Source: GCA-002722245 sp038154685
Lineage (GTDB): Bacteria; Bacteroidota; Bacteroidia; Flavobacteriales_C; GCA-002722245
Assembly (NCBI GenBank): GCA_038154685.1
Contig: JAYPYW010000027.1
Location: 1-39,956, forward strand
DNA: 39,956 nt
Direction of reading: 5' to 3'
The position numbers were made by a program, and so were the translations under genes. Below, in pieces: positions 8,173 to 17,067 of this stretch. Positions within the stretch are counted from its first letter, which is position 1; every line of letters starts with the position of its first letter. The notes beneath the pieces were generated by a model. The model was not told the DNA's origin, made no database searches, and was given only the letters and a program-made list of their open reading frames with translations.

Positions 8173-8390
8173 CTCCCACAGATCTCACGGATTCCACAGA
8201 TGTAAGAACTTAATTGCACGCAGATTTTTAAAGGATTTTAAAAAAAAATCCGTCATTACAGCGGAGGCAGGAACCTATTCGCCTTAATTTATTAATAGAT
8301 CCCTGTCTACACTGGGATGACGCTATTTTTAAGGGTAAACTCATGGGTTTGCCCCAAAAGATCTGTGTAAATCTGAGAGATCTGTGGGAG
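8173..8390. repeat. Outer imperfect inverted repeat (CACAGATCT type) enclosing a second repeat
   Basis: The left arm 8173-8201 begins CTCCCACAGATCTC and ends CCACAGAT. The right arm 8361-8390 ends GAGATCTGTGGGAG and starts ATCTGTGT. The arms agree over most of about 29 bases. The 218-base unit starts right after the stop of the upstream gene and is non-coding. A further small hairpin, GGATTTT / AAAATCC, lies at 8233-8251. It could act as a bidirectional terminator between two convergent genes, but its length fits a dispersed intergenic repeat better. Confidence 0.7.
8251..8322. repeat. Inner inverted repeat (CGTCATT type)
   Basis: Arm 8251-8279 (starts CGTCATTACAGCGGAGGCAG) pairs imperfectly with arm 8294-8322 (ends CACTGGGATGACG) around a 14-base loop; about 20 of 29 positions agree. 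It sits inside the larger inverted repeat 8173-8390. The core resembles the GTCATTCCCGCG-type intergenic repeats known from many bacteria. Confidence 0.7.
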
Positions 8391-8402
8391 AAATCAAGAA
8401 CA

Positions 8403-8493
8403 AACGTCATTCAGAAGGAGGTTACGACTGAAGGATATCAAGTAAGGGTTTTAATACATAACTTGAGATCCTTCGATTTCTCAGGATGACGTT
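8403..8493. repeat. Third inverted repeat (ACGTCATCCTGA / GAAGGATCTCAAG type)
   Basis: Arm 8403-8442 (AACGTCATTCAGAAG, ending GAAGGATATCAAG) pairs imperfectly with arm 8462-8493 (CTTGAGATCCTTC, ending TCAGGATGACGTT). It fills the space up to the end of the symporter gene. Pieces of the same sequence (ACGTCATCCTGA, and a GAAGGATACT end) recur near 27351-27430. Confidence 0.7.
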
Positions 8494-8510
8494 CATAATT
8501 TTAAAGGAAA

Positions 8511-10289
8511 TCAACTTTTCGCTTCCCCAGGGTATCTAATCTCCTCAACCATGTTCTGAACCTCCTGAGGCGGTTCTGGAGTGAACTTAGAAATAACAAG
8601 CGTCACAATAAAGTTTAATATCATACCAACAGTTCCAAATCCTTCAGGTGAAATACCAAACAACCAATTTTCAGGTTTGTTTAATTCCACATTTACGAAT
8701 TTGAAGTAGATGATGTAAGCCAGTGTTGAAACTAACCCTAAAACCATTCCAGCGATTGCTCCTTCTTTATTTACTTTTTTCGAAAAGATTCCCAAAATAA
8801 GAATAGGGAAGAAGGACGCAGCAGCTAATCCAAATGCTAATGCAACCACGGCGGCGACATAATCTGGCGGATTAATTCCGAAATAACCAGCAACTAAAAC
8901 AGCGCCAACAGCAGCTAATCTTGCAGCATACAATTCACCTTTCTCTGTGATATTAGGATTGATACTCTTTTTAATTAAATCGTGCGCAACTGATGTTGAA
9001 ATAACTAGTAATAACCCGGCAGCAGTTGAAAGTGCAGCGGCTAAACCTCCAGCAGCGACCAATGCTATAACCCAGTTAGGTAATCCAGCAATTTCAGGAT
9101 TAGCTAATACCATAATGTCCTTGTCGATGTACAATTCGTTTTCACCTTCGGTGGCAGCATTCGCCAAAGTAATTTCTCCACTTGCTCCTCTAACGAATTC
9201 ATCATTTTCATCAATAATATAATCAGGCTTACCTGCAAAAGCAGCTCCTTTTGTGTATTGAATTATTCCATCTCCATTTTTATCCTTCCAAGCAATTAAT
9301 CCAGCATCTTCCCATTTAGAAAACCACTCTGGGGCCTCGACATACTTAGAGTTAGGAATAGTATCTAGTAAGTTCGTTCTGGCAAAAGCGGATACAGCTG
9401 GAGCCATTGTATAAAGAATAGCAATAAAGAACAAAGCGTACAATCCTGATTTACGAGCATCACTTACTTTAGGAACCGTGAAGAACCTAACAATTACGTG
9501 CGGTAAACCTGCAGTACCAACCATTAATGCCATGGTAATGAAAAAGGTATCAGCAGTTCCTTTATTACCTGTTGTATATTTATCAAAGCCAAGTTCGGAA
9601 CTTAATCCGTCTAGCTTATCTAATAAAGTCATTCCAGAACCATCCGCTAAATCACTTCCAAATCCTAATTGAGGAATTGGGTTATCTGTTAACATGATGG
9701 AAATATATATCGCAGGAACTGAGAACGCGAAAATTAAAACGCAGTATTGAGCCACTTGCGTGTAAGTAATTCCTTTCATTCCTCCCAATACAGCATACAT
9801 GAAAACGATGGCCATTCCAATAATAACACCCCATGTGATATCAACTTGAAGGAATCGACTAAATACAATTCCAACACCTCTCATTTGTCCGGCAACGTAT
9901 GTAAACGATATGAAAAGCGCACAAACAACGGCGATTACTCTAGCCGTTTGAGAATAATATCTATCTCCAACAAAATCGGGAACAGTGAACTTTCCAAATT
10001 TTCTTAAATAAGGAGCAAGTAATAAGGCAAGGAGCACGTATCCACCAGTCCATCCCATTAAATAAACAGATCCATCCCGACCGTTAAATGAAATCAAACC
10101 AGCCATTCCAAGGAAGGATGCTGCACTCATCCAATCGGCAGCAGTAGCTAAACCATTGGCTAATGGAGAAACACCTCCTCCAGCAACATAAAATTCTTTA
10201 GTAGATCCGGCACGCGACCAAATTGCGATGCCTATATAGATAGCAAACGTAAATCCAACGATTATATACGTCCAAATTTGTACATCCAT
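8511..10289 (-). CDS. Sodium:solute symporter, large subunit (acetate/monocarboxylate-type, VC_2705-like)
   Basis: A 592-residue SSS-family transporter with about 13 helices. Recognisable pieces are the first helix IWTYIIVGFTFAIYIGIAIW, the signature AADWMSAASFLGMAGLI, the segment FTVPDFVGDRYYS, the stretch MYAVLGGMKGITYTQVAQY and the helix ALVAAGGLAAALSTAAGLLL. An extramembrane loop near residues 310-400 contains DKNGDGIIQY, which has the spacing of an EF-hand-like calcium loop. Together with the small DUF4212 subunit encoded 11 bases upstream, this is the two-gene TIGR03648/TIGR03647 arrangement, proposed to import acetate or a similar small carboxylate with sodium. Substrate is inference. 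The stop is TGA, showing that TGA terminates translation in this genome. Confidence 0.88.
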   Translation of the reverse strand: MDVQIWTYIIVGFTFAIYIGIAIWSRAGSTKEFYVAGGGVSPLANGLATAADWMSAASFLGMAGLISFNGRDGSVYLMGWTGGYVLLALLLAPYLRKFGKFTVPDFVGDRYYSQTARVIAVVCALFISFTYVAGQMRGVGIVFSRFLQVDITWGVIIGMAIVFMYAVLGGMKGITYTQVAQYCVLIFAFSVPAIYISIMLTDNPIPQLGFGSDLADGSGMTLLDKLDGLSSELGFDKYTTGNKGTADTFFITMALMVGTAGLPHVIVRFFTVPKVSDARKSGLYALFFIAILYTMAPAVSAFARTNLLDTIPNSKYVEAPEWFSKWEDAGLIAWKDKNGDGIIQYTKGAAFAGKPDYIIDENDEFVRGASGEITLANAATEGENELYIDKDIMVLANPEIAGLPNWVIALVAAGGLAAALSTAAGLLLVISTSVAHDLIKKSINPNITEKGELYAARLAAVGAVLVAGYFGINPPDYVAAVVALAFGLAAASFFPILILGIFSKKVNKEGAIAGMVLGLVSTLAYIIYFKFVNVELNKPENWLFGISPEGFGTVGMILNFIVTLVISKFTPEPPQEVQNMVEEIRYPGEAKS

Positions 10290-10300
10290 TTTTAATAAGT

Positions 10301-10633
10301 TTAGTGATCAGAAGTTGAGATTTCTTTTTCTTCGATGTTAAATTCTTTGTCTAGTTTATTCATTAACCAAACATAAATAGCAATGATGGCAAGGAATACA
10401 TAAATAGCTCCTTGTTGGGCAATCCAAAATCCCAATTTAAAACCACCTAATCGGAAACCATGAAACATAGATTCAGGGTCTTCAATAATTCCGTCAGCGG
10501 TCTTTTTAACCCCATCTAAATAATCCACGAAAATAATTCCTAAAACAAATGAAGAAACAAACCAGATGGCTAATAAAACTAATAAATAGCGCAGGTTTTT
10601 CTTCCAATACCGAAGTCTGTCCTCTTGATTCAT
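10301..10633 (-). CDS. DUF4212 small subunit of the sodium:solute symporter
   Basis: A 110-residue protein with two hydrophobic helices: LRYLLVLLAIWFVSSFVLGI (about 15-34) and LGFWIAQQGAIYVFLAIIAI (about 67-87). The Trp-Lys-rich N-terminus (RLRYWKKNLR), the motif FRLGGFKLGFWIAQQG and a charged tail starting NKLDKEF are the hallmarks of DUF4212/TIGR03647 proteins, which are encoded immediately before the large symporter subunit. The gap to that gene is 11 bases, so translation is probably coupled. The small subunit is thought to be needed for assembly or activity of the transporter, although direct data are scarce. Confidence 0.9.
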   Translation of the reverse strand: MNQEDRLRYWKKNLRYLLVLLAIWFVSSFVLGIIFVDYLDGVKKTADGIIEDPESMFHGFRLGGFKLGFWIAQQGAIYVFLAIIAIYVWLMNKLDKEFNIEEKEISTSDH

Positions 10634-10735
10634 AAGTTTGGTTTAGTCGGCCGCTAATATAAAAAGATATTTTTTTGGTGAGATGCAACCCTTGTGTATC
10701 TTTTTTGGTCATTTTAATTGTTGATTATAATAAGA

Positions 10736-11356
10736 ATGAGATTACTAGTTTTCTTTATGTCATTTATAATGTACTCAGAGTTATCAGCTGGATTAACTGA
10801 AATGGGCAATTCTGTTTCATTTTCTGTTAACAGGGGGTATTGGACACATAAAACAACAGAGGGTATTGGAGGAGGTGTCAGTTATTTCAAAGTATTTGCA
10901 AGAGATGAACCAGTTGAGTATTATTTCGGTTTAGAATATAATTATACTTCCAACTTTATTTACTTTAAACCTCTAAATGATGGTTATTTATATAAAATAT
11001 ACTACAATATACATGCAGTTACTTTTCCTTGGAATTTCAGAGTGAATTTTTTGAGGAACTATTTAAGTTATGATTTAGGTGGATTTTTTGATGCTCCAAT
11101 AAAAACAATGTACCAAGCGGAAGAAGAGATAAATTTTGACCCTTATAAAGTTGTATCATTTAATATAAGGGGAGAGGAAGTGTTTAAAAAAATTGGTATT
11201 GGAATTTCAACTGGATTTGGGTTTAGGTTTAAACCTAGTCAAAGAAAAGGGTTTATTTTAAACAGCGGAATAAGATTAACAAAAAAGCGATTTCCGGATG
11301 GTATTTACTTGTTAGATAACTATTACTATTTCCACCGTTTAGAATATAGGTTTTAA
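10736..11356 (+). CDS. Exported small barrel-like protein, unknown function
   Basis: A 206-residue protein from the ATG at 10736. A TTG at 10718 is in frame but would put charged and aliphatic residues before the signal peptide. The N-terminus MRLLVFFMSFIMYSELSAG is a plausible signal peptide. The mature part is rich in aromatic residues in alternating patterns (EYYFGLEYNYTSNFIYF, YYFHRLEYRF) and ends in a terminal Phe, typical of outer-membrane beta-barrel proteins. No family is recognised. It is divergent from the symporter pair, and its stop codon overlaps the stop of the next, convergent gene (TTTAAA at 11352-11357). Confidence 0.7.
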   Translation: MRLLVFFMSFIMYSELSAGLTEMGNSVSFSVNRGYWTHKTTEGIGGGVSYFKVFARDEPVEYYFGLEYNYTSNFIYFKPLNDGYLYKIYYNIHAVTFPWNFRVNFLRNYLSYDLGGFFDAPIKTMYQAEEEINFDPYKVVSFNIRGEEVFKKIGIGISTGFGFRFKPSQRKGFILNSGIRLTKKRFPDGIYLLDNYYYFHRLEYRF

Positions 11357-14300
11357 ACTTTAATAGAAAGAATACAGATGTCGTCAACTTGTTCTTCTGT
11401 TCCTTTCCATTCGCGGAATTTCATTAAGATTGCTTCTTCTTGTTCCTCAAGCGGTAAATGAGCTATTTCTGTAAACATTTGATTAAACCTTTTACCTCCA
11501 AATTTTTTGTTTTTTGGTCCTCCAAATTGGTCTTTATACCCATCAGAGAAAAGAATAATTTGATCACCTTTTTTTAACTCAATTTCATGAGTAATAAAAT
11601 CAACTTTATCTTCAAAGTAACCAATTGGTTGTTTGTTGGTCTTAGTTATTTGAAGTTCTCCATCCCTAAGTAAATAGAGAGGGTTGTGAGCTCCTGAAAA
11701 CTTAAGTTGATTGGTTTTAGGATTCCAAAAACATAAAGTTAAATCCATCCCGTCGGCTACTTTTTCTTCGTCACCTTGCAACCTCTTAAGTAATTGTTCG
11801 GTTACCTTGTCTAGTACTTTACCAGGATCTAATTCGCCCTCTTCCAAAATAACTTTCCTTAATAGGTTACTACACATTAAACTTACCATTGCTCCAGGAA
11901 CTCCATGTCCGGTGCAGTCTGCAGCTGTGAATACAACCCAGTCTTCGATATTTTCAACCCAATAAAAATCACCTGAAACTATGTCTCTCGGTTTATAAAA
12001 AACAAAGTATTCTTTGAAACAGGAATTTAATAAACTGTTATTAGGTAAAATTGCATCCTGAATTCTTTTCGCGTAAGTTATCGAATCTACAATCTCTCTG
12101 TTTTTTTCCTCTACTAACCCTTTTTGTTTAAGGATTATGGCTTTCTGGCGATTAAGGAGAGAAACGTTTCTTCTAATTAGGAAATAAGAGTAAAGCCATG
12201 TTCCCACTATTACAATAATTAAAACTATGAACCACCATTGAAGGTAAATTGGTCTTTTGATGAAAATCTTTACAGTTTGAATTTCTTCCTGAGGAATAAG
12301 GTTAGGATGGTCAAGTACCCTAAGTTTGAAGGTGTAATTCCCATGGGAAAGCTCCGAGTAAATTACTTTAAAGTCGTTTGTAGTTTCGATCCATTCATTA
12401 TCTACTCCTTCCAGTTGGTATTGAAATTTGATTTCTTTGGCGGCAAGTAGGTTAATTATTTTAAAGGAGAATTCAATTTGATTACTATGTGTTGGAAGGT
12501 CTAACTTTTCAATTTGTCCTTCAGGGGATAGTTCTGCGTATTCATTTAAATCAGCTAATCCGTTTACATTAATGTTTAATTGAGGTGAACTAGGAGTTTT
12601 AAAATCGTTATCAAATTCAGGTCGAAAAATAACAAGTCCCTTATCTGTACCAAACCATATGTCTTTACCTTCATCACAATAGATTGCTGAGAAATTACAT
12701 TCGTTTCCTAAGAATCCATCACTTTTAGCATAAAATCTAGTTAAAGTGTCCTCGTTATTGAACGTAACTTGTAAAAAGCCTGTTCGTAATCCCGCCCATA
12801 GTCTGTTTTGATTATCAAAGACTAGGGATTGGATAACTTCGTTTGTATTAATTGCATTAATTTTTGTGATCTTATCTCCAACTTTTTTGTACAATCCTTC
12901 ATCACTTGCAATCCAAAGGTTACCTTCATTATCATTAGTCGTTTGTCGGATTCTTCCAACTTTGAAATTATGTTTTCGGGAGTAATGAATAAGGCCCTCA
13001 TCTGACGACATAACAAGTAAACCTTCATCACTTCCAAAATAAAGATTTCCATCTGTTCCTTCATTAATGTCTAAAACATAATCTTCAATATTTTCCCTAG
13101 ATTTAAAGGACTGTATTTCACCGTTAATTATTTGTCCAATCCCATTTGATGTAGCTAGAATAAAAGAGCCGTCATCTTTTTGATGGATGTCAAAAATTTT
13201 TCGAAGCGAGTAAAACTCAGCTTTAGGTTTTAATTGATGATAGGTTTGATCATTTCTGGTTATTAATCCTTCATTGTAGCCAAAAAAAGTAACGTCGTTC
13301 TGTTCGTCGTAATAACTGCATAGGAATTCATTTTCGATTGAGTGAGGTAGATTTGGAATCGTATCGTAAGTGTTTTCCAGTTTACTATAAATACTTGCTC
13401 CATGTCCATTAGTGATTAGGAATTCATTTTCGTTTTTCTTAGTTATTTTCGAAACAGATTTATGGTTTTTGTACGGGGATGACCATAGAACCATTTTTTC
13501 ATTAATAAGTTGAGATAAACCTTTATTCGTAGAAAGGAACCAGAGGGTTCTTTCTTTGTCTTCAAATACTTTCAGAATAGTTTTATCAATTAATCCATTT
13601 TCGTCTGTTAAGTACTTGAATTTCCCGTTTCGGTAGACCAAAACACCATCAATTGTAGTTAACCAAATGTCATTATTTGAGGATCTTTTGATGTCATAAA
13701 AGCTTATGTCTTCAGGAAGGAATTTTGTGTTAATTCGTTCAGTTTTTGTTGGAGTTATGCTGTACAATCCGTTTCTTGTAGTAGCCCAAACAGTAGAATC
13801 GTTGATAGATAGAATTCCTGCAACAAATGAAAATGGATGAAATACGTTTAGGTACTGTTTTGTTCTTTTGTTTTTGAAATTAAAAACTCCACTGGTTTTT
13901 GTGCAAAACCATAGTTCACCTGGTTTCGTTTCACAAATATTGTAAACTGATTCAGAGGCGAGTAATAAATTTACTCTACTTGTAATCGCTATTCCGTTTG
14001 CGTATACTTTTAACCCTTTTTCTGTTCCTATCCATACTTTACCTTGAGAATCTTTGAACGACTTGTAAACATAATGAAGAGGATTCCCCATTTTGTCTTT
14101 TACAGATCTCAAACTATCGTTATCCCATATATATAAACCGGTTGAAGTTCCTATGAAAATTTCACCATCTATTTTAGTGATGTCATAAATAACCTTTTTC
14201 CTAATTTCAGATAAGAAATCGGGTGAGGTGAATTTAATTCCATCGAAGAAATTTATCCCTTCCATGGTACCAACCCATAGTAACCTGTCATCATTTTGAA

Positions 14301-14496
14301 AAATAGATAGCGCTTGGTTTGAGTTTAGTCCTTCTGTAGCACTGAAGTTTCTGAAGGGGTATTTTTGAGCTTGAATATTGGGGTGTAAAAAAATGCAAAA
14401 GAGCATAATTAACCCTGAGATCAGTTCAGATTTTGATATGGAATTATCCTTAGCCAGATTTTTTGTTTTCGAGAACTGATACGCTGAAATTATCAA
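11353..14496 (-). CDS. Two-component-type propeller sensor fused to a SpoIIE-family PP2C phosphatase
   Basis: About 1,047 residues. A hydrophobic N-terminal segment (about 25-43, ending NIQAQ) is followed by two-component-regulator propeller repeats across about 45-640 (for example LLWVGTMEGINFFDG, KVWIGTEKGLKVYANG, NLWIASDEGLYKKVG, DIWFGTDKGLVIF). A Y_Y_Y domain follows (about 680-745, FQYQLEGVDNEWIE), then one membrane helix (about 752-772), a coiled-coil linker and a SpoIIE/PP2C domain (about 825-1047) with DIVSGDFYW, ADCTGHGVPGAM, ILFSDGYKD and QVDDICIL supplying the metal-binding acidic residues. This predicts an outside-facing sensor controlling Ser/Thr dephosphorylation, perhaps in an anti-sigma partner-switching system; no partner is nearby. 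The TTG at 14496 directly follows an in-frame TGA, so it is the most upstream possible start. Met31 (14406) is the alternative but leaves a poor signal peptide. Confidence 0.87.
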   Translation of the reverse strand: MIISAYQFSKTKNLAKDNSISKSELISGLIMLFCIFLHPNIQAQKYPFRNFSATEGLNSNQALSIFQNDDRLLWVGTMEGINFFDGIKFTSPDFLSEIRKKVIYDITKIDGEIFIGTSTGLYIWDNDSLRSVKDKMGNPLHYVYKSFKDSQGKVWIGTEKGLKVYANGIAITSRVNLLLASESVYNICETKPGELWFCTKTSGVFNFKNKRTKQYLNVFHPFSFVAGILSINDSTVWATTRNGLYSITPTKTERINTKFLPEDISFYDIKRSSNNDIWLTTIDGVLVYRNGKFKYLTDENGLIDKTILKVFEDKERTLWFLSTNKGLSQLINEKMVLWSSPYKNHKSVSKITKKNENEFLITNGHGASIYSKLENTYDTIPNLPHSIENEFLCSYYDEQNDVTFFGYNEGLITRNDQTYHQLKPKAEFYSLRKIFDIHQKDDGSFILATSNGIGQIINGEIQSFKSRENIEDYVLDINEGTDGNLYFGSDEGLLVMSSDEGLIHYSRKHNFKVGRIRQTTNDNEGNLWIASDEGLYKKVGDKITKINAINTNEVIQSLVFDNQNRLWAGLRTGFLQVTFNNEDTLTRFYAKSDGFLGNECNFSAIYCDEGKDIWFGTDKGLVIFRPEFDNDFKTPSSPQLNINVNGLADLNEYAELSPEGQIEKLDLPTHSNQIEFSFKIINLLAAKEIKFQYQLEGVDNEWIETTNDFKVIYSELSHGNYTFKLRVLDHPNLIPQEEIQTVKIFIKRPIYLQWWFIVLIIVIVGTWLYSYFLIRRNVSLLNRQKAIILKQKGLVEEKNREIVDSITYAKRIQDAILPNNSLLNSCFKEYFVFYKPRDIVSGDFYWVENIEDWVVFTAADCTGHGVPGAMVSLMCSNLLRKVILEEGELDPGKVLDKVTEQLLKRLQGDEEKVADGMDLTLCFWNPKTNQLKFSGAHNPLYLLRDGELQITKTNKQPIGYFEDKVDFITHEIELKKGDQIILFSDGYKDQFGGPKNKKFGGKRFNQMFTEIAHLPLEEQEEAILMKFREWKGTEEQVDDICILSIKV

Positions 14497-14528
14497 TCAT
14501 GTTACTTTAATAGTGTTTATTTACGTGA

Positions 14529-14696
14529 AATAGTAAACAAAAGGATGGTGAGATCGAAAAAAAACTCCATAGAATTTTTTTAGATCATAGGATACAAAGT
14601 AATATATCAATCGAAACAAAAAACTTAACTCCAGGTGTTTACCTGCTCCCGATTTCAAAGAATGGGGAACAACAAACTATTAAAGTGGTGGAATAA
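14529..14696 (+). pseudogene. Remnant of a T9SS cargo gene: C-terminal sorting-domain tail only
   Basis: An open stretch of 55 codons on the plus strand, bounded upstream by TGA (14526-14528) and ending in TAA (14694-14696), translates to a tail that includes KNLTPGVYLLPISKNG and ends QQTIKVVE. The pattern L(S/T)xGVYxLxIxxNGxxxxxKxVxE and stop is typical of T9SS type A sorting domains, and it lies in the intergenic region before an intact T9SS cargo gene. There is no start codon and no upstream body, so this is probably a decayed or deleted gene whose last residues survive. Chance resemblance cannot be fully excluded. Confidence 0.6.
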
Positions 14697-14749
14697 GTAA
14701 CTTATTTTGTTTTTTTGAGTTTAAAAAAGACTTTTTTAAATCATTGAAA

Positions 14750-17029
14750 ATGAGACGATCATTAAAGTTACTTTCATTCCTGTTATTTAATTCTGTTTTA
14801 GTTTTTGCAACTGGTCTATCTGGAGATAAAACAATTGGTTCCGGTGAGGATTATGAAAATATTTCTGCTGCCGTAGCTGATTTAAATAATTTTGGAACTG
14901 ATGGGCATTTAAGGTTTATTATTAAATCGGGTGTTTATACCGAAAGGTTTACTATTAATAATTTCACAAGAGTAAATATAACCGATACTGTTCTTTTTGT
15001 GTCGGAAACAGGAAGTCCAGCAGATGTTGTAATTGATATAGAATCTTCGACGTTGACAAATAATTTCCAGCTGAAATTAAATGGTTGTGAGGATGTAACA
15101 TTTAGAGGTGTTAAGTTTACCACCACATCCGATAAATATTGTAATTCAATTACTTTAACGGGGGGAGCAAGTTTTAACAGAATAGATAATTGTGTTTTTG
15201 AAGCCAGTAAAACGATTACTTCCATTTCGGATACTGCTATGGTTGTAAAAAACGATCCAAGTTCAAGTAATGAAAATGGCAATGAAATAACTAATAATAT
15301 TTTTAGCGGAGGAGGTATTGGGGTTGCATTCTCTGGTATTGATATTGATAATTGCGAATCAGGAAATAATGTAATTGGGAATCATTTCTCGGAACAAGTT
15401 ATTAACGCATCTCAAATCACCTTTAATAAAAGTGGAAAATTTGATCGAAATTATATTGCTTACAGTGGCGCAAAAGAAGCTACAGTATTTCTTTTAGACA
15501 GTATTTATGAAATATCCAATAACAGGATATTTTGTTCTCCTGCTTCAGCGGCTGGAATTTTTATTTCTTATCATGATTGGTTAGAAGTTGCCGGGAAAGA
15601 CACCCTGTTTGTTGTTAATAATATGGTTTCTTGTGGGAATGGTTCCGCTCTTAGGGCTCTACAAATTAAAAGAGCAATAATTGCTCATAATACCTTCTAT
15701 AATTCTAGTGTTACCTTTTATACTTTAGCAGTTGATCAAGTTGATTGGACATTATCAGTAAATAATTTGTTGATTAATAATGCTAATAATGGCGCTGTTC
15801 AGTTTACCAACGATGGGTCTTTTGTGGGTTCCGATTATAATGGAGTGTATACAGGAGACGGGAGTATTGGATTAAGGGATGATGGAATTAAATCAACTTT
15901 AGCAGAATGGCAAGCAAGTGATTTAAGTCCTGACCCAAATTCATTTTTCGGACCAATTATTTTTGATGATCCAACAACAGACTTGGTTCCGATTTGTGGT
16001 ACATCAAGAGACTTCTTTTTTAATGTGAATTATTTACCGCAGTTAAATAAGGATATCAATGGTAAAGTAAGGGACCCAGCAGGATTTTGGATTGGTGCTG
16101 CAGAGTTTGGACATCCAAGAGATCATACGATTGATTTAACTGGGTATATAACTAACGGAACAGATACTATTAAGGATGCTATTATTGAAGTATATGCTGA
16201 CACTTCAAGTAATGTAATGTTGGATTTAATATTAACTGATGTTGTTGATGCTGTTGGAAGTTACAACTTCGGAAGTATTCAATATGCGGAAGGATACTGG
16301 ATGAAAATTATCCCACAAGGTATTTATGAATCTGATTATGTAAAAGCTTACCACAATGGCGAACTTCGTTGGGATGAAGGTGGGCCAATGGTTTCTTCAG
16401 ATTCTTGTGGGGCTCATGAGGAAGATATTTACCCAAGGAAATTAGCATCAATGCCTGTTGGGACTTATTCAATCGAAGGGACTATTACAAGCACAAGTGG
16501 AACGGGAAAAACGCTAGGGACAGATCCTATCCCTGGATTAGATGTAGTTTTAGATAGAATTCCGCCTTCAAAAAATACTGTTGCAGTAACTCAAACTGAT
16601 GAATTTGGAAATTATGTATTTGATAATCTACCTGATGGAATATTTGTTGTGACAATTGACTATGAGGGCTTACCAGCAGATACGATGTATGAAATTGAGT
16701 TAGGGGAAGAAATGACGGATGCAGTTGAGAAGGATTATTGCGTTGATACCTTATCCAAAATTGGAGACTGTTCTCCTCCGGTTGAGTCTGTTTTACATAT
16801 TCAATTAAATGAAAATGTATTTCCTAATCCTGTTAGTAATGAATTAAATATCACAGGAATTAATGGAGAGTTCAGTTTGTTAATTTATGATGTTTCTGGG
16901 AAAATATTGCATTCTGAATTTAGTTTAATAGGTAGTCAGAAAATTAACTTTTCAGAATATTCAAAAGGGACTTATCTCATTAGATTAGTTTCAAAAGAAA
17001 TTGAGCAAAGCATTAAGATTATTAAATAA
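14750..17029 (+). CDS. T9SS-secreted protein with parallel beta-helix region and C-terminal sorting domain
   Basis: A 759-residue protein starting at the ATG at 14750. The N-terminus MRRSLKLLSFLLFNSVLVFA is a signal peptide. Residues about 20-400 show right-handed beta-helix character, with short repeating turns rich in Asn, Gly and hydrophobics such as VTFRGVKFT, FNRIDNCVFEAS, GNEITNNIFSG and FVVNNMVSC. Two carboxypeptidase-regulatory-like or SdrD-B-like segments follow (about 460-545 and about 570-655, the second with YVFDNLPDGIFVVTIDYEG). The last 75 residues are a type A T9SS sorting domain (VFPNPVSNELNITG, LLIYDVSGKIL, ending KGTYLIRLVSKEIEQSIKII). It is therefore predicted to be exported by Sec and then secreted or surface-attached by T9SS. 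Binding target or enzymatic activity is unknown; no clear polysaccharide-lyase catalytic motif was recognised. Confidence 0.85.
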   Translation: MRRSLKLLSFLLFNSVLVFATGLSGDKTIGSGEDYENISAAVADLNNFGTDGHLRFIIKSGVYTERFTINNFTRVNITDTVLFVSETGSPADVVIDIESSTLTNNFQLKLNGCEDVTFRGVKFTTTSDKYCNSITLTGGASFNRIDNCVFEASKTITSISDTAMVVKNDPSSSNENGNEITNNIFSGGGIGVAFSGIDIDNCESGNNVIGNHFSEQVINASQITFNKSGKFDRNYIAYSGAKEATVFLLDSIYEISNNRIFCSPASAAGIFISYHDWLEVAGKDTLFVVNNMVSCGNGSALRALQIKRAIIAHNTFYNSSVTFYTLAVDQVDWTLSVNNLLINNANNGAVQFTNDGSFVGSDYNGVYTGDGSIGLRDDGIKSTLAEWQASDLSPDPNSFFGPIIFDDPTTDLVPICGTSRDFFFNVNYLPQLNKDINGKVRDPAGFWIGAAEFGHPRDHTIDLTGYITNGTDTIKDAIIEVYADTSSNVMLDLILTDVVDAVGSYNFGSIQYAEGYWMKIIPQGIYESDYVKAYHNGELRWDEGGPMVSSDSCGAHEEDIYPRKLASMPVGTYSIEGTITSTSGTGKTLGTDPIPGLDVVLDRIPPSKNTVAVTQTDEFGNYVFDNLPDGIFVVTIDYEGLPADTMYEIELGEEMTDAVEKDYCVDTLSKIGDCSPPVESVLHIQLNENVFPNPVSNELNITGINGEFSLLIYDVSGKILHSEFSLIGSQKINFSEYSKGTYLIRLVSKEIEQSIKIIK

Positions 17030-17034
17030 CAATA

Positions 17035-17059
17035 AAAAGGCCGGATCAACCGGCCTTTT
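17035..17059. terminator. Bidirectional intrinsic terminator
   Basis: A perfect 10-bp stem, AAAAGGCCGG / CCGGCCTTTT, with loop ATCAA lies between the convergent T9SS cargo gene (ends 17029) and gcvP (ends 17068). The A-run on one side and T-run on the other let it work in both directions. Confidence 0.9.
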
Positions 17060-17067
17060 CATATATT

